Positions 63,690-64,000 of a DNA stretch of 64,000 bases are shown piece after piece. Within the stretch, counting starts at the first letter, position 1. Each line of letters begins with the position of its first letter. A model generated the notes under the pieces. The model had not been told where the DNA came from, searched no databases, and worked only from the letters and a program-made list of their open reading frames with translations. The stretch is from Adiantum capillus-veneris (lineage: Eukaryota; Streptophyta; Polypodiopsida; Polypodiales; Pteridaceae): assembly GCA_014529385.2 (NCBI GenBank), contig CM043960.1, positions 28,737,396-28,801,395 on the forward strand, written 5' to 3'. The position numbers and the translations under genes were made by a program.

Positions 63690-63694
63690 GCTCT
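63690..63694. repeat. Target duplication GCTCT of element B, right copy
   Basis: Matches 58,071-58,075; two bases (TT) separate it from the canonical LTR end ACA. Confidence 0.75.
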
Positions 63695-64000
63695 CTAAAG
63701 ACTTTGCCATCTTTCATAAGAGAACTCGAGACAAAATCAGAGGTTAAAATAGTACCTTCTCAGTGGAAAGCCACACCAAAAATGATGCATACCAAGAGCT
63801 TGCACGAATTGATGGCTTCTCCTATACAATGCACACTTTATCTCTCAGAGCTACTAAAAATTAGACCGCACGTATGGGGGCAAATGGGCAAACACCTGGA
63901 AAAGATGGGGTTGAAAATCTCTTCACATGACCAACTTGCGGACAAAAATAGGGATGACACCATGCCTAAGAATCCACAAACAAAGCATGTACCACTAAAT
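63690..64000 (+). pseudogene. Element C2 gag-pro linker, continuation
   Basis: One open frame from the insertion site to at least 63,940: SLKTLPSFIRELETKSEVKI, TKSLHELMASPIQC, LYLSELLKIRPHVWGQMG, KHLEKMGLKISSHDQ. It matches C1 at about 31,130-31,265, just upstream of the C1 protease, so the C2 protease should begin a little beyond the window. Confidence 0.8.

Larger units (their letters stand above)
52774..64000 (+). mobile_element. Element C2: Tat-like Ty3/gypsy, interrupted by element B, runs off the window
   Basis: Primer-binding site, a 2.7 kb leader with eight palindromes, gag from 55,520, and a gag-pro linker that is split by element B at 58,071-58,075 and resumes at 63,690. The resumed sequence (LHELMASPIQCTLYLSELLK, RPHVWGQMGKHLEKMGLK) matches C1 gag-pro (ESIMLAPIRCIITLGALLKL, SHLWGDIQTTMQKMGLK). 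Protease and the rest of pol lie beyond position 64,000. Confidence 0.8.

Overview
The window looks like a retrotransposon-dense stretch of nuclear DNA from a land plant. The reasons are several Ty3/gypsy elements (one a chromovirus with a recognisable chromodomain, one with a chromodomain remnant), Ty1/copia elements, primer-binding sites matching initiator-Met tRNA (TGGTATCAGAGC) and the Asp-tRNA type typical of plant Tat/Athila-like elements (TGGCGCCGTTGTCGGGGA), and very long (GA)n, (AT)n and (CA)n microsatellites. The sequence does not fix the species; a seed-free plant or gymnosperm would fit but is not shown. No rRNA, tRNA, CRISPR or intact host gene was found. Almost every coding frame is broken by stops or frameshifts.

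Layout. 1-2.55 kb: exons of an unidentified host gene on the minus strand, split by a 1.6 kb solo LTR with a perfect target duplication. 2.6-3.96 kb: a degenerate array of (GA)n tracts and a near-palindromic TTTTGACCATGTGG motif. 3.96-12.49 kb: an old Tat-like Ty3/gypsy element (element D) inserted in a (GA)n tract, with an accessory region after pol. 12.5-15.9 kb: non-coding spacer with small tandem duplications. 15.9-26.1 kb and its 3' LTR: a plus-strand Ty1/copia element carrying two later insertions, namely a minus-strand internally deleted copia (16.29-20.01 kb, target duplication) and an unidentified purine-rich segment (about 22.50-24.74 kb).

26.47-35.6 kb, resuming after 44.73 kb: a Tat-like element (C1) that has lost its reverse transcriptase core, interrupted near its 3' end by a young chromovirus (element A, 35,566-44,727; LTRs differ by about ten substitutions; perfect TTGGA duplication). 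45.3-49.7 kb: degraded Tat-like material with coiled-coil frames and a 4 x 152 bp tandem repeat. 49.72-51.86 kb: the 3' end of a second element-A-family copy, inverted. 52.77-64.0 kb: another Tat-like element (C2), running off the window, into whose gag-pro linker a chromodomain-type gypsy element (B, about 58,075-63,687) has jumped; the host reading frame continues on the other side.

The most interesting signal is in the untranslated leaders of C2 and C1. C2 carries eight copies of a 20 bp perfect or near-perfect palindrome (ACATGGATCGCGATCCATGT), spaced about 256-295 bp apart except for a last interval of 124 bp, in otherwise strongly diverged repeat units. C1 carries four copies of an unrelated palindrome (consensus ATCTTAGGCGCGCCTAAGAT) in the same place with the same rhythm, and two more copies lie near 46 kb. 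Both arrays follow a shared GGGTAAGTAGAAA string resembling a splice donor. The architecture is conserved while the palindrome sequence is not.
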